Shown here: piece after piece, positions 37,169-46,145 of the stretch
How positions within the stretch are numbered: position 1 is the first letter of the stretch
Layout of the letters: each line of letters starts with the position of its first letter
Assembly: GCA_900470805.1 (NCBI GenBank)
Contig: UCCA01000002.1
Span: 124,001 to 188,000 of the forward strand
DNA from: Hyphomicrobiales bacterium
Lineage (GTDB): Bacteria > Pseudomonadota > Alphaproteobacteria > Rhizobiales > Rhizobiaceae
Reading direction: 5' to 3'
Length of the DNA stretch: 64,000 nucleotides
Position numbers and translations under genes: made by a program
The notes under the pieces: generated by a model
Told to the model about the DNA's origin: nothing
The model's input: only the letters and a program-made list of their open reading frames with translations
The model's database searches: none

Positions 37169-37951
37169 TCAATCCCGGAATTTGACGCTTCGCGTAAGCT
37201 TGGCGATCTCGGCGATCGTTTGCTCGCCGGTCTTGCGGTCACGCTGCCAGATGTTGCGCCCGACGATGACACCACGCGCGCCCCCGCGAATGGTCTGCGC
37301 TACGGCATCGATCGTCTCAGACGGCGGTCCGGACAGAGGGCCGCCAGCGATTACGAGCGGAACTTTCAGCTCTTCGGAGAGGCGCTGCGTGCGCTCCTCG
37401 CCGGGGAAGGCGATCTTGATAATGTGAGCGCCGAGATCGTAGGCGATACGCGCGACTTTCTCTTCCTGCTCAACGACCTCTTCCGTACGAGGCGCTCCCA
37501 TGATGACTGGCTCGAGGACAAGCGGGATGTCCCAGCGGTCACAGGATGCGACGACTTTGCCGACGCGGGCGCATATCTGCACTCGCTCATACCGAGACAT
37601 GTTCCAGGGGAAAAGCATCTTGACCGCATCGACGCCCATGCGGACCGCTTCCTCGACGGTCGTGATAAGGTCATGAGAGCCGCCGCCATCCAAGTCACGG
37701 AATTCGTTATAGGTGTCGATGGTCAGAACACGTGTAAGGTGAGGATGGGCGGCGAAGAATTTTTCGGTCTGCTTGACCTGCCCGGGGGTCATCATGAACC
37801 CGGTCACGTCGTTGTTCGCCCATGCAGCGAACGGCGCCGAAGGTGTCTCAAGACCTTCAATTCGGTCGAATATCAGGCCATGATCCACGGGCATGATGAT
37901 TGCCGCACGATCGCTCGGCAGCGTTCGGCGAAGACGATACTCCATCGACAT
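37169..37951 (-). CDS. DeoC/LacD-FbaB type class I aldolase
   Basis: The 260-aa TIM-barrel protein is of the class I (Schiff-base) aldolase group that includes archaeal-type FbaB and LsrF. Visible parts are IIMPVDHGLIF, the likely catalytic lysine in AHIIKIAFPGEE, and the phosphate-binding IAGGPLSGPPSE and GARGVIVGRNIWQ. In this locus it probably splits a ketose phosphate made by the FGGY kinase into dihydroxyacetone phosphate and an aldehyde or triose (inference). AGGAAA precedes the start. It is transcribed opposite to the ABC operon; a dyad just upstream resembles the regulator site of the island. Confidence 0.82.
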   Translation of the reverse strand: MSMEYRLRRTLPSDRAAIIMPVDHGLIFDRIEGLETPSAPFAAWANNDVTGFMMTPGQVKQTEKFFAAHPHLTRVLTIDTYNEFRDLDGGGSHDLITTVEEAVRMGVDAVKMLFPWNMSRYERVQICARVGKVVASCDRWDIPLVLEPVIMGAPRTEEVVEQEEKVARIAYDLGAHIIKIAFPGEERTQRLSEELKVPLVIAGGPLSGPPSETIDAVAQTIRGGARGVIVGRNIWQRDRKTGEQTIAEIAKLTRSVKFRD

Positions 37952-38007
37952 GAGATTGTTTCCTATCTTCTCGACGGCTTTTGCCGCCCGATTGGTGCTC
38001 CTCCTAG

Positions 38008-38032
38008 TCTTGTCTGTTCTGTACGGACAAGA
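38008..38032. promoter_or_regulatory. Candidate GntR operator upstream of the aldolase
   Basis: Inverted repeat TCTTGTC-N11-GACAAGA, overlapping TGTACGGACA at 38020-38029, which differs by one base from the TGTACGTACA palindrome in front of the ABC operon. Likely recognised by the island's UTRA-GntR regulator. Confidence 0.5.
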
Positions 38033-38214
38033 CGGACGATATCTGTTTATCCTTCGATGGGTGGAGGTGTCAAGATGAGAGGGAATTGTTGTCTCTCGGT
38101 AGGTGCGAGGTGCGACGCTGACCGAAGCGGTCTAGCCCAGGTACGCGGGAACACGCCAGGACAAGTGGATTTCGCCCTCGTTCACCACCGCGCAATGCTG
38201 ATCTCGAAAAGGCG

Positions 38215-38991
38215 CTATTCGAAGTCGGAGGCGCTCTGGCCCGCCTCTGTTTGCGCTTCTGCGTCGACCGAGATTGTCACCACGTCGCTTCGTACGAACG
38301 AGCGATAGAAATCGAAAGCCCTTCCGACCTCGGACCTAGACGTGGACTGTACGAAAAGGACTGGGGCACCTCTCGCTAGGCCGAGATGTCTCGCGCTGTC
38401 GGCTGGTGCGCCGATCGCAGCGACTTCGCGCCTAGCTGCAAAGATCGAGAAGCCCACTTTCGCCAGCGTCTGGTTCAACGATGCGGTGCCTTCGAGTACA
38501 GGCTTTCCGACCAGTGAGGCGCCAACGTCTGAAGGAAGGAAGTTCGTGGAATGCATCGCCGCTTTGCCGTCGATATGACGGATTCGCTCGATCACGAAGC
38601 CACTCTCTCCTCTAGCGATTCCAAGCGCTTCCGCCGCAAAATCGGGCAAGGCCTCGAAGCCCGCGCGCAACACGGATGTTTCGATGACGCGGTCGGGGGA
38701 GTGCGCTCCCGTCTCCAGGAAACCCTGGGTTACCTGCAATTTCCACTGATTTTCAGCGGGATCCGACACAAACGCTCCGCGCCGCGGAACCAATCGGATC
38801 AACCGCTGCTGCTCAAGTGCCCGGAGCGTCTCGCGAACGGTCGATCGGGCAAGTTCAAACGAGCGGCAAAGCTCCGTTTCACCCGGAACGCGGTCGCCGA
38901 CCTTGTATTTTCCCGTCTTGATCTGGTCCTCGAGGATACGGGCAAGTTGAAGATAATATGGCTCGGCCGAGGCGCGGTCGATGTTTTGCAT
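38215..38991 (-). CDS. GntR family regulator with UTRA domain (HutC subfamily)
   Basis: The 258-aa protein has a winged helix (about 8-75: LARILEDQIKTGKYKVGDRV, ELARSTVRETLRALEQQRLI) and a C-terminal UTRA effector domain (about 95-245) that binds sugars, sugar phosphates or related ligands. The start at 38991 has AAGAG upstream; a longer in-frame start at 39027 is less likely. It lies between the aldolase gene and the divergent ABC-transporter operon, and is the natural regulator of both through TGTACGKACA-like sites (inference). Confidence 0.88.
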   Translation of the reverse strand: MQNIDRASAEPYYLQLARILEDQIKTGKYKVGDRVPGETELCRSFELARSTVRETLRALEQQRLIRLVPRRGAFVSDPAENQWKLQVTQGFLETGAHSPDRVIETSVLRAGFEALPDFAAEALGIARGESGFVIERIRHIDGKAAMHSTNFLPSDVGASLVGKPVLEGTASLNQTLAKVGFSIFAARREVAAIGAPADSARHLGLARGAPVLFVQSTSRSEVGRAFDFYRSFVRSDVVTISVDAEAQTEAGQSASDFE

Positions 38992-39396
38992 AGGCAACTC
39001 TTTCTGGTGTCCGAACGAAACGTACACCAGATTCCGGTCAGTCGTCCATCATCGCAATCGGATTTGGCGATATGCGCCACGCCCACGAAAAGTTGAATGA
39101 CTGCAGATACGCAGTCCCGCGGGCGCCAGGGGAACTCCGTGAAATCTGCATAAATTAATGAAAATACTCCATGATCAGCGGTGTTGCAGTATCTTATACT
39201 TCGTCTTGGATTGGCTTTCGACATCTCCACCAAAACAATCGTTAGATGACGCCATTGACGTACGGATTTAATTTTTGTACGTACAGATCATACAGTAAGT
39301 CTCCGGTGGAGGGAGCGCGCTGTTGTCGGAGGCGCCAAGTCGCCACCGAGTAGGCTTCCGACAATTATGTCGGATTTTTTGGGAGAGGAAGTCTCA
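38992..39396. promoter_or_regulatory. Divergent control region of the carbohydrate island
   Basis: 400 bp with no gene recognised. It contains the perfect palindrome TGTACGTACA at 39276-39285, 111 bp before the binding-protein gene, and a related ACGTACGG at about 39258. AT-rich stretches around 39145-39300 fit promoters for both directions. Confidence 0.5.
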
Positions 39397-40761
39397 ATGT
39401 CTATGATTATGTGGCGCCCGGCGTTTTCCGGTGCGCGTGTGAGCACGCTTGCGCTTTCGATCGGTCTGGGACTTTGTGCGGTCCAGCCGGGTCACGCAGA
39501 GGAGGTGACGCTGACGGTGGCCCTCGCAGCAAACCCGCAGATGGAAACCGCCGCAAAGCTCATCGATAACTTCTATGCCAAATACCCCGATATAAAGGTG
39601 AAGTTCCAGACGCTTCCCGAAAACCAGCTACGTCCGACTGTTCTGAAGGACGTTGCGACGAAGTCTGGTCAGTTCGACGTTGTCATGATCGGCGCCTATG
39701 AAGTGCCGTTGTGGGCGGAAAAGGGATGGATTACCAACCTCGGTAAAGAATACGTCGCCAAGGACACCGAATGGAAGGCCGACGATCTTCTGAAGCCGAT
39801 CGCCGATCTGGTGTCCTACAAGGGCGACATGTTCGCCACTCCGTTCTACGGCTCGTCATCGTTCATGTTCTATCGTAAGGATCTGTTCGAGCAGGCGGGG
39901 TTGAAGATGCCCGAGCAGCCGACCTGGGAGCAGGTTGCGGAATTCGCAGCCAAGCTTGACGACAAGTCCAAAAATCTCTCCGGCATATGCCTGCGCGGTA
40001 TTCCTGGATGGGGCCAGAGCCTGGCTCCGCTGACAACGGTCATCAACACTTTCGGCGGCCGTTGGTTCGACGAGAACTGGCAGCCGCAACTTAGCTCCGA
40101 GAAAAGCAAGGAAGCGATCAACTTCTACGTCAAGCTTCTCAAGGAGCACGGCCAGCCCGACGCCGCGAAGGACGGCTGGCAGGAATGCCTGCAGCTCTTC
40201 ACCCAGGGCAAGACCGCGATGTGGTATGATGACACGGTTTTCGCCGGCCCTGTGATCGATCAGGCCAATGCCGAGGTCAAGGGCAACGTCGGCTTCGCGC
40301 TGGCGCCGATCAAGGAAAAGCCGGGTTCTGGTTGGCTTTGGGCCTGGGGCCTTTCCATCCCCACTACAAGCAAGCACCAAGATGCGGCCTGGAAGCTGAT
40401 TTCGTGGCTGACGAGCGAAGATTACATCAAGCTCGCCGGTGAGAAGGCAGGTTGGGGCACCGTGCCTCCGGGCTCGCGCAACTCGACCTACAAGCTGGCG
40501 GAATACGAGAAGGCGACCAAGGACTATGCCGATCTGACGCTTAAGTCGATCAGCGCCGCCAACCCTCTGAAGCCGACTGTTGATCCGGTCCCCTACACGG
40601 GAGTCCAGTATGTCACGATCCCGGAGTTCGAGCAGATTGGTGATTTCACGTCGCAACAGCTTGCCGGAGCCATCAGTGGTCAGATGAGTGCCGACGACGC
40701 AATCGCGACCAGCGAATCCAAGATCAAGGAGATCATGGAGGAGGCGGGCTACATCAAGTAA
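39397..40761 (+). CDS. ABC sugar/polyol importer, periplasmic substrate-binding protein
   Basis: The 454-aa family 1 extracellular solute-binding protein has a signal peptide (about 1-34, GLGLCAVQPGHAEE). Length and pattern resemble the sorbitol/mannitol-binding proteins SmoE/MtlE of alphaproteobacteria (GAYEVPLWAEKGWI, GSSSFMFYRKDLFEQAGL, WLWAWGLSIPTTSK). The start at 39397 is taken because GAGAGGAAG lies upstream; 39367 is in frame. First gene of an operon that continues with two permeases, a dehydrogenase, a kinase, the ATPase and the DhaK-DhaL fusion. Confidence 0.92.
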   Translation: MSMIMWRPAFSGARVSTLALSIGLGLCAVQPGHAEEVTLTVALAANPQMETAAKLIDNFYAKYPDIKVKFQTLPENQLRPTVLKDVATKSGQFDVVMIGAYEVPLWAEKGWITNLGKEYVAKDTEWKADDLLKPIADLVSYKGDMFATPFYGSSSFMFYRKDLFEQAGLKMPEQPTWEQVAEFAAKLDDKSKNLSGICLRGIPGWGQSLAPLTTVINTFGGRWFDENWQPQLSSEKSKEAINFYVKLLKEHGQPDAAKDGWQECLQLFTQGKTAMWYDDTVFAGPVIDQANAEVKGNVGFALAPIKEKPGSGWLWAWGLSIPTTSKHQDAAWKLISWLTSEDYIKLAGEKAGWGTVPPGSRNSTYKLAEYEKATKDYADLTLKSISAANPLKPTVDPVPYTGVQYVTIPEFEQIGDFTSQQLAGAISGQMSADDAIATSESKIKEIMEEAGYIK

Positions 40762-40821
40762 TTGAGCCCTGGCGGGTCGCCATCTTCCTCCCGGCGGCCC
40801 GCCAAAACCGATGCGTCTCTC

Positions 40822-41766
40822 ATGCGGATGAAAATCATGACATCGATTTCGCTACCAAGCGGCTCGGCCACGACGCGTGCACGCCGTGGCGTCTCAAAGG
40901 TCTGGTGGGACCGTCTTCCTCTCCTGCCAGCATTGGTCTTCGTGATTTTGGTCACGCAGTTGCCCTTCGTCATCACACTCTACTACAGCCTTCAGCGATG
41001 GAACCTGGTTTCGACCAACGCACCCCGGTTTGTCTGGTTCAGAAACTTCATCAACGCGGCCAGTGACCAGGTCTTTCTAAAGGCCGTCATGAACACCGCG
41101 GTCATGACATTCTCAATCGTTGTCGCCTCGGTGGTTGTCGGTGGGCTGTTGGCGGCAGGGTTGAACCGGGAGTTTCGCGGACGCACCATCGCGCGCACAC
41201 TGGCAATCACGCCGTTCTTCATCATGCCTGTTGCGGCTGCGCTGTTCTGGAAAACCGGCGTCTACGATCCGACTTTCGGGATCCTCGGCTGGGCAACTGA
41301 CGAGATCGGGATCGGTCGCATCAATTGGATCAGCCAATATCCAAAGGTGACCATCATCATTCTCACGACGTGGCAATGGTCCGCGTTCGCGCTCCTCATC
41401 CTTCTCGCAGGCATGCAGTCCTTTCCCACTGAGGTCGCAGAGGCCGCGGAGGTGGATGGTGCGAGCCGCTTCTACACTTTCCGCCGACTGATGCTGCCGC
41501 ATCTCCGGCCCTTCATCGAACTCACGGGCCTGCTGATCGCCATGTATGTCCTCGAGAATTTCGCGGCAATTGCGATCCTGACGAATGGTGGCCCAGCGTA
41601 TTCGACCACGAATCTCTCCTACTACGTTTATCTCGAGGCATTTAGCTCGTTTGATCTTGGTCGGGCTTCTGCATTTGGCATGATCTCGCTGTGGCTCGCG
41701 ATGGCGCTGACGATCCCGATGTTGCGTGTTGTGTCCGGAATCTTCAAGCAAGGAGGCAGAGCATGA
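40822..41766 (+). CDS. ABC sugar/polyol importer permease 1 (MalF/SmoF-like)
   Basis: About 314-aa inner-membrane protein with six transmembrane segments and the EAA loop EVAEAAEVDGASRFYTFRRL that docks the ATPase. Similar in pattern to mannitol/sorbitol permeases. The exact start is unclear: 40822, 40828 and 40837 are ATGs in frame, and the frame itself is open from 40762. Overlaps the next permease by four bases (ATGA). Confidence 0.9.
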   Translation: MRMKIMTSISLPSGSATTRARRGVSKVWWDRLPLLPALVFVILVTQLPFVITLYYSLQRWNLVSTNAPRFVWFRNFINAASDQVFLKAVMNTAVMTFSIVVASVVVGGLLAAGLNREFRGRTIARTLAITPFFIMPVAAALFWKTGVYDPTFGILGWATDEIGIGRINWISQYPKVTIIILTTWQWSAFALLILLAGMQSFPTEVAEAAEVDGASRFYTFRRLMLPHLRPFIELTGLLIAMYVLENFAAIAILTNGGPAYSTTNLSYYVYLEAFSSFDLGRASAFGMISLWLAMALTIPMLRVVSGIFKQGGRA

Positions 41767-42584
41767 CCCGTCGCCGTGCAACTGTCTTCGACGTGATGCT
41801 GACCGTTCTCACCTGGGCGGGAACCTTTGTCATGTTTGCGCCGATCGCCTGGATGATCCTGACCAGCTTCAAGACAGAGCAGGACGCGGTCAGTTACCCG
41901 CCGAAACTCTTCTTCACGCCAACGTTGGATCACTATCGTCGCATCTTTGAGAATGACTTCGCAGCATTTCTGACGACGTCGGTCATTGTGACGGTCGTTT
42001 CGACTGCAATTGTTATCCTTCTTGCCGTTCCGGCGGCGTTCGCGCTTACCGTCCGACCCGTGCCGAAGTGGCGGGACGTTCTGTTCTTTTTCATCTCAAC
42101 GAAAATGATGCCAATCGCAGCCGGGATCGTTCCGATCTATCTCGTCGCGCGCACATTCGATCTCTTGAACACGTCTACGGTGCTGATAATCGTCTACACA
42201 TCGATGAACCTGCCGCTGGCGATCTGGATGATCAGGTCCTTCATGGTCGAGATTCCGCGTGACGTGTTCGACGCCGTCGAGGTGGACGGCGCAGGGCGCG
42301 TCCGTGAAATGGTGCAGATCATCGTGCCGCTGATCAAGCCGGGTCTCGCATCGACAGCACTGCTTTGCGCGATCTTCTCCTGGAACGAGTTCTTCCTTGC
42401 CGTCAACCTGACGACGACGGTCAGCACGCTCCCGGTCTTCTTGCAGAAATTCCTCAGTTTCGGTCAACTCTACACGGCGCAGGTCGCTGCGGTGGCGACA
42501 CTCATCAACGTCCCCGTCGTGGCTGCAGGTTGGTTGGCACAGAAGAGCCTCACGCGAGGCCTAACATTCGGAGCAGTGAAATGA
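41763..42584 (+). CDS. ABC sugar/polyol importer permease 2 (MalG/SmoG-like)
   Basis: 273-aa inner-membrane protein with six transmembrane segments and the EAA loop DVFDAVEVDGAGRVREMVQI. The partner permease precedes it with overlapping stop and start, and the dehydrogenase start overlaps its stop (AAATGA), so the operon is tightly coupled. Confidence 0.92.
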   Translation: MTRRRATVFDVMLTVLTWAGTFVMFAPIAWMILTSFKTEQDAVSYPPKLFFTPTLDHYRRIFENDFAAFLTTSVIVTVVSTAIVILLAVPAAFALTVRPVPKWRDVLFFFISTKMMPIAAGIVPIYLVARTFDLLNTSTVLIIVYTSMNLPLAIWMIRSFMVEIPRDVFDAVEVDGAGRVREMVQIIVPLIKPGLASTALLCAIFSWNEFFLAVNLTTTVSTLPVFLQKFLSFGQLYTAQVAAVATLINVPVVAAGWLAQKSLTRGLTFGAVK

Positions 42585-43612
42585 GTTTCGACAGTCTGTT
42601 CGGCGGCGCGCCGAGTGGCAAGATGAAGGCGGTCCGGATCACCCAGGACCATCAGATCAGCGTCATCGAGACAACAGTGCCGTCCATTGGGAGCGACGAG
42701 GTTTTGATCAGGCCGACATGCTGCGGCATCTGCGGCACTGACCTGCACATCCTGAAGCATGGTTTTGTTGGCACCAGCTATCCGGTCATACCCGGCCACG
42801 AGTTTGCGGGCCACGTTGTTGCAGTTGGGGCAAACGTCAGGAATCTCAAGGAAGGTGATTTTGTCGCCGTCGATCCGAACGTTGTGTGTCACGAGTGCCG
42901 TTGGTGCCGCGCGGGCAGGCCGAACCTCTGCCTCCATCTGACGCCGATCGGCGTCGGGCGCGCCGGAGCCGCGGCAGAATACGTGGCGGTACCCGGTCGC
43001 AATGCGCTCAGGGTCAATGAATCGATCGGCTCAGGCGTCGCCGCACTCATCGAGCCGCTTGCCTGTGCCCTTCACGCCGTCGACTCGGCGCAAGGGATCA
43101 AGGATCGGCAGGTGCTGGTCCTTGGTGGTGGCACAATGGGGCTTCTAATCGCCATCGCGGCAAAGCACTCTGGTGCAGGCAAGGTTACACTCGCTGACCC
43201 CGCCTCAGCCAAGCTTGATATCGCCCGGAGCGTGGGACTGGACGCTGCCGTCCAGCCCGCGCAGCTTGGAGACGAGCGCTTCGACGTTGTGTTTGAGGCC
43301 GCGGGTGTTTCTGCCGCGTTGAAGCAAGGTCTGCAGCTGGTCGAAAAGACCGGTGCCTATGTTCAGGTCGGCGTTCATGACGAGCACGCGGAAGCGACCT
43401 TCGTGCCTTTCAAGCTCTACGAGCAGGAGTTCCGCTTCATCGGTTCGAACTCGTGCGCCGACAAGTTCAGTGCTGCCGTGGATCTCATGCCGGACATCCG
43501 CGAAAAGGCCGGATTGCTGATCGGAGAGAGTTTCCCGGTCTGGAGCTTCGATGAGGCGGTGCAAAGCATGCAGGCTGGCAAATCGATCAAGACCCAGCTC
43601 GTGTTTTCATGA
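42581..43612 (+). CDS. Zinc-dependent polyol/alcohol dehydrogenase (MDR superfamily)
   Basis: The 343-aa medium-chain dehydrogenase has a catalytic zinc region (CCGICGTDLHILKHG, GHEFAGHVV), a structural zinc lobe with four cysteines (CHECRWCRAGRPNLC) and an NAD(P)-binding GGGTMGLLIAI motif. It resembles the sorbitol/xylitol/threonine dehydrogenase group. In this operon it most likely oxidises the imported polyol, or an aldose derivative, to a ketose. Its start overlaps the permease stop. Confidence 0.9.
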   Translation: MSFDSLFGGAPSGKMKAVRITQDHQISVIETTVPSIGSDEVLIRPTCCGICGTDLHILKHGFVGTSYPVIPGHEFAGHVVAVGANVRNLKEGDFVAVDPNVVCHECRWCRAGRPNLCLHLTPIGVGRAGAAAEYVAVPGRNALRVNESIGSGVAALIEPLACALHAVDSAQGIKDRQVLVLGGGTMGLLIAIAAKHSGAGKVTLADPASAKLDIARSVGLDAAVQPAQLGDERFDVVFEAAGVSAALKQGLQLVEKTGAYVQVGVHDEHAEATFVPFKLYEQEFRFIGSNSCADKFSAAVDLMPDIREKAGLLIGESFPVWSFDEAVQSMQAGKSIKTQLVFS

Positions 43613-43640
43613 TCTGCCGATCTGATCAGGAGACCGTCGA

Positions 43641-44993
43641 ATGCTAGTATGCGGGGTCGATATCGGGACGACCAACCTCAAGGTCTCCATCGTTGACGAG
43701 ACGGGCGTTTCGCGATGGACACGAAGCGTACCGACGCCTCGCTCATCGCCATCCGCAGGTATCGACGCTGCGGCGCTGGTTGGCAAGATTGAAGACCTCG
43801 TCGTCGAGGGATGGCATTTTGAAGGTAGTGGACTGCCACTCTCAGCCATAGCGACAACCGGCGTTGGAGAGGACGGTGTCTGCGTCGACCAGGCACTGCG
43901 GCCTCTCGATGTCGCTATCCCGTGGTACGACAGATGTGCGGTACCCGAGGCGATGGACATCCGGGAAAGCAGCGCGGCGACGACGCGCGCCGGGATCGAG
44001 ATGGAACACACGCGGACAGGCGCGAAGTGGCTCTGGCTGCATCGCAATCGGCCGACGGTGGTGAGGGTAAGCACTGCCTGGATCGCAGTGACGGACTATC
44101 CGTCGGCCTATTGGACAGGGCGCCCTTTCATCAGCGAGACGCTCGCTTCTAGGACAGGCTGCTACGACGTCGGTCGCCGTCAGTGGATCGAGCCACTCCT
44201 GGACTATTGCCACGCGCCGCGTCTGCCAGACGTGCTGCGGGCCGGGGAGGCCGTGGGAACAATCCGAACCGGCCGCCTGACCAGATCGGGAGCCGCCTCG
44301 GAAAACACCTTGGTGGTTGCTGGTGGTCACGACCATCCTGTTGCCGCTGCAATGATACAGCGCATTGATCCCTCGGCGCGCGTGGATTCGATTGGTACCG
44401 CAAATGTCGTTTATGGCGAATCCGCTACATTTCCGTTGGATCGCTTCGACGAATACCTCGCTTTCATGGTGCCAGTGCAAGCCAAGCGCGGGGTTGCATG
44501 CCTCGGCGTCTTCGAGTTCTCGTCGAGCGTCGATGCGCTGCGAGCGCAGGGCTTCGACATCAGGGCTTTTCTAGCGCTCCCGAAGCTTCCTGGCGAGCCG
44601 ACGTTTTTCGCCTCTGCTGATGATTTGAAGGCCGCTGCAGAGCCACGAGCCGTTCTTGAAATGGCTGCCATCGCTGCGCGTCGAATGTTCGACCACATGC
44701 GTTGGGCCGGTGTTCCTGACACTGACATTTACGCAACGGGTGGCTGGAGCCGTTCAACGAGTTTGCTTGAACTTCGCGCAAGTGTCTTCGGCCGTCCGAT
44801 CCGGGTGCTAAGCGAGCAGGAACCCGCCGTTGTCGGCGCGGCTCTTCTCGCAGCCGAGGGTCTTGGCAAGACTGTTGATTTCACGACAGGCGTAACCACG
44901 CGGACAGTCGAGCCGAATCCCGGCTGGGCCGACGTGTACGACGAGAATTATCAAGCGTGGTTCAACGCTCCGGGCGATCGGAACGCGGATTGA
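43641..44993 (+). CDS. FGGY-family carbohydrate kinase
   Basis: The 450-aa kinase has the actin-like ATPase fold. The first phosphate-binding motif is CGVDIGTTNLKVSIVDETG, the FGGY domain pattern includes VVAGGHDHPVAAA, and a second glycine-rich site is IYATGGWSRS. Substrates of this family include xylulose, ribulose, fuculose, rhamnulose and glycerol. Placed after the dehydrogenase, it should phosphorylate the ketose formed there. Slightly shorter than xylulokinase (about 485-500 aa), so the substrate may be unusual. Confidence 0.88.
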   Translation: MLVCGVDIGTTNLKVSIVDETGVSRWTRSVPTPRSSPSAGIDAAALVGKIEDLVVEGWHFEGSGLPLSAIATTGVGEDGVCVDQALRPLDVAIPWYDRCAVPEAMDIRESSAATTRAGIEMEHTRTGAKWLWLHRNRPTVVRVSTAWIAVTDYPSAYWTGRPFISETLASRTGCYDVGRRQWIEPLLDYCHAPRLPDVLRAGEAVGTIRTGRLTRSGAASENTLVVAGGHDHPVAAAMIQRIDPSARVDSIGTANVVYGESATFPLDRFDEYLAFMVPVQAKRGVACLGVFEFSSSVDALRAQGFDIRAFLALPKLPGEPTFFASADDLKAAAEPRAVLEMAAIAARRMFDHMRWAGVPDTDIYATGGWSRSTSLLELRASVFGRPIRVLSEQEPAVVGAALLAAEGLGKTVDFTTGVTTRTVEPNPGWADVYDENYQAWFNAPGDRNAD

Positions 44994-45029
44994 GACGCCT
45001 GCCGCTTTACACACATCAGGGAGGAATAC

Positions 45030-46124
45030 ATGGCCGTAGTCACGATCGAGAACTTGAACAAATCTTTCGGCGCCTTCAATGCCGTAGACGATCTGAACCT
45101 CAAAACGGAAGACGGTGAGTTCGTTGTTCTGGTCGGCCCGTCGGGCTGTGGCAAGACCACGACGATGCGGATGATCGCCGGGCTTGAGGGATCCACCTCG
45201 GGTTCGATCAGTTTTGACGGTGAGGACGTGACCGATCAGACACCGTCAGAGCGGGATGTCGCGATGGTCTTTCAGAGCTATGCTCTCTATCCGCATCTTA
45301 CGGTGTACGAGAACATGGCCTTCTGCCTGAAGGTCAGGAAGTGGACCAAGGACAAGATCGACGCGCAGGTCCGCAAGACAGCGAAGGCCTTGGACATCGA
45401 AACCTTGCTCGAACGCAAGCCCGCGGCTCTGTCGGGTGGGCAGCGGCAACGCGTGGCGCTTGGTCGTGCCATTGTTCGAGAGCCTCGCATCTTCCTCATG
45501 GACGAGCCATTGTCGAACCTTGACGCAAAGCTCCGAATCGAGATGCGCGCCGAAATCGTCAAACTCTGCCGTCGCCTGAAGATCACCACCTTCTATGTGA
45601 CCCATGATCAGCTGGAAGCCTTGACGATGGGGCATCGCATAGTCGTCATGCGGGGAGGTGTCGCCCAGCAGATCGATACCCCGCAAAACATCTACGACAC
45701 GCCCGTGAACCGCTTTGTCGCCGGGTTCATTGGCAGTCCGCCTATGAATTTCATGGATGTTACCGTCGAAAATGGTGCGTTGGTCGCTGCCGGGGTGCGG
45801 CTGCTTCCGCAAGGTTCAGTCGGGGAAGCCTTGCATACCCGTAGCGGGAAGGTGATCGCTGGTGTGCGACCCGAACATCTGGCGCCGATCGTCGGTGGGG
45901 TCGAGAGCGGCTCCGGAACCATCCGAGGGAGGATAGAGCTGATCGAGCCATTGGGATCGCAGATCATGATCCAGATATCGGTGGGTGATGCACTTGTGTC
46001 CGCCCAATTTGAACGCGGTCCAGACGTTGAGGTGGGCAAAGACATCGTGCTCGAGCATCGTCCAAACAGCATTCATGCGTTCGACAGCGTCAGCGAGCGC
46101 TCTATACTCGCCCCCGCTAACTAA
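45030..46124 (+). CDS. ABC sugar/polyol importer ATP-binding protein (MalK/SmoK/UgpC-like)
   Basis: The 364-aa ATPase has Walker A GPSGCGKTT, signature LSGGQRQRVALGRAI, Walker B IFLMDEPLSNLDAK, and a C-terminal regulatory OB-fold (about 240-360, including GVRPEHLAPI). It powers the two permeases encoded upstream. GGAGG lies in front of the start; 21 bp separate it from the DhaK-DhaL gene. Confidence 0.94.
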   Translation: MAVVTIENLNKSFGAFNAVDDLNLKTEDGEFVVLVGPSGCGKTTTMRMIAGLEGSTSGSISFDGEDVTDQTPSERDVAMVFQSYALYPHLTVYENMAFCLKVRKWTKDKIDAQVRKTAKALDIETLLERKPAALSGGQRQRVALGRAIVREPRIFLMDEPLSNLDAKLRIEMRAEIVKLCRRLKITTFYVTHDQLEALTMGHRIVVMRGGVAQQIDTPQNIYDTPVNRFVAGFIGSPPMNFMDVTVENGALVAAGVRLLPQGSVGEALHTRSGKVIAGVRPEHLAPIVGGVESGSGTIRGRIELIEPLGSQIMIQISVGDALVSAQFERGPDVEVGKDIVLEHRPNSIHAFDSVSERSILAPAN

Positions 46125-46145
46125 GCAGGACCGGAGAGAACAAAG

